NCBI GenBank assembly: GCA_038521825.1
Contig: JBCBKL010000026.1
Span: forward strand, 1-39,326
Source: JBCBKL01 sp038521825
Lineage (GTDB): Bacteria; Pseudomonadota; Alphaproteobacteria; Rhodobacterales; Rhodobacteraceae
Length of the DNA: 39,326 nt
Reading direction: 5' to 3'
Shown in pieces: positions 39,028-39,326 of the stretch. Within the stretch, counting starts at the first letter, position 1; each line of letters starts with the position of its first letter. Both the position numbers and the translations under genes were made by a program. The notes under the pieces are model-generated. The model made no database searches. It was not told where the DNA came from and saw only the letters and a program-made list of their open reading frames with translations.

Positions 39028-39326
39028 ATGACTTACGATATTGCGACCATTCGCGCCGATTTTCCGATCTTGTCTTGGCAGGTAAATGACAAGCCATTGG
39101 TCTACCTCGATAATGGCGCATCTGCGCAAAAGCCACAGGTGGTAATTGATGCCATGACCCGTGGCTATGCAGAGGATTATGCCAATGTGCATCGTGGCCT
39201 GCATTATCTGAGCAACCTGACTACGGAGAAATATGAGGCAGTACGCGGAACGGTTGCCCGGTTCCTGAATGCCGGATCGGATGATGAGGTTATCCTAAAT
39301 TCTGGAACGACCGAAGGCATCAACAT
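39028..39326 (+). CDS. sufS: SufS-type cysteine desulfurase (partial, runs off right edge)
   Basis: The first 99 residues of a PLP-dependent cysteine desulfurase. The start MTYDIATIRADFPILSWQVN, then LVYLDNGASAQKPQVVIDAM, NVHRGLHYLSNLTTEKYEAV and VILNSGTTEGIN are typical of the SufS/group II subfamily rather than IscS or NifS. The enzyme removes sulfur from cysteine for Fe-S cluster assembly. AAAGGAA lies 6 bp before the ATG at 39028. No other suf gene is upstream in the window, so whether it heads or stands apart from a suf operon depends on sequence beyond the edge. Confidence 0.93.
   Translation, partial: MTYDIATIRADFPILSWQVNDKPLVYLDNGASAQKPQVVIDAMTRGYAEDYANVHRGLHYLSNLTTEKYEAVRGTVARFLNAGSDDEVILNSGTTEGIN

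Noticed and set aside
1..39326. CRISPR arrays, tRNA or rRNA genes, intact insertion sequences
   Set aside because: No regularly spaced repeats, no T-loop type GGTTCGAATCC signatures and no complete transposase were seen by eye; a covariance-model scan would be needed for certainty.

Overview
The window looks like part of an extrachromosomal replicon (plasmid or chromid) of a marine alphaproteobacterium of the Roseobacter group / Rhodobacteraceae. The evidence is a complete repABC replication-partition operon on the minus strand, with its counter-transcribed RNA and palindromic partition-like sites. Gene content (DUF1403 next to a tyrosine recombinase, ArsJ-type arsenate efflux, an ArdC-like protein, a short LOV protein, a RegA-type regulator, a photolyase-like protein) and the moderately high GC coding style agree. 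No rRNA, tRNA or CRISPR was seen. The genus is not resolved.

Layout. 1-2522: edge of a DUF1403 gene, a divergent tyrosine recombinase with a recombination-site-like inverted repeat in front of it, then a higBA toxin-antitoxin pair followed by a 47-residue antitoxin remnant. 2575-6367: repA-repB-repC, with a short antisense RNA in the repB-repC gap and two copies of one perfect palindrome, one intergenic and one inside repB. 6400-8341: mostly gene-poor, with one VOC-family gene. 8342-11435: a tightly overlapping arsenate-resistance operon (ArsR-ArsC fusion, GAPDH, ArsJ), beside a 3'-truncated MFS gene. 12525-13514: serine recombinase plus WGR protein, with repeated half-sites upstream.

13708-18747 is the most novel part. 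A 42-residue Lys-rich peptide gene is followed by a perfect hairpin and then by two JmjC/cupin-like oxygenases, an MFS transporter, a prolyl-hydroxylase-type 2OG-Fe(II) oxygenase and a GNAT acetyltransferase, all on one strand with short gaps or overlaps. It reads like a ribosomal-peptide modification and export system built on three putative iron oxygenases rather than on a classic RiPP cyclase. This is inference. 18785-20742 holds a HAD remnant, an ArdC-like gene and an array of hairpins.

20743-23896: thiamine salvage operon thiM-thiE-thiD plus an SDR gene under a TPP riboswitch. 23937-38438: a long, partly decayed set of redox/light-stress genes: FAD oxidoreductase, DUF427, NAD(P)-binding proteins, DoxX-like membrane protein, LOV photoreceptor, ubiG-like methyltransferase, NnrU-like methyltransferase, DCC-family thiol protein, RegA-like regulator, Dps, FolB-like, HAD, photolyase-like protein with apparently swapped domain order, and glutathione peroxidase. 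Several genes here are visibly broken: the DoxX-like gene by two in-frame stops, a Y-family DNA polymerase by at least three frameshifts, and a second NnrU-like copy by truncation. The right edge cuts a sufS-type cysteine desulfurase.
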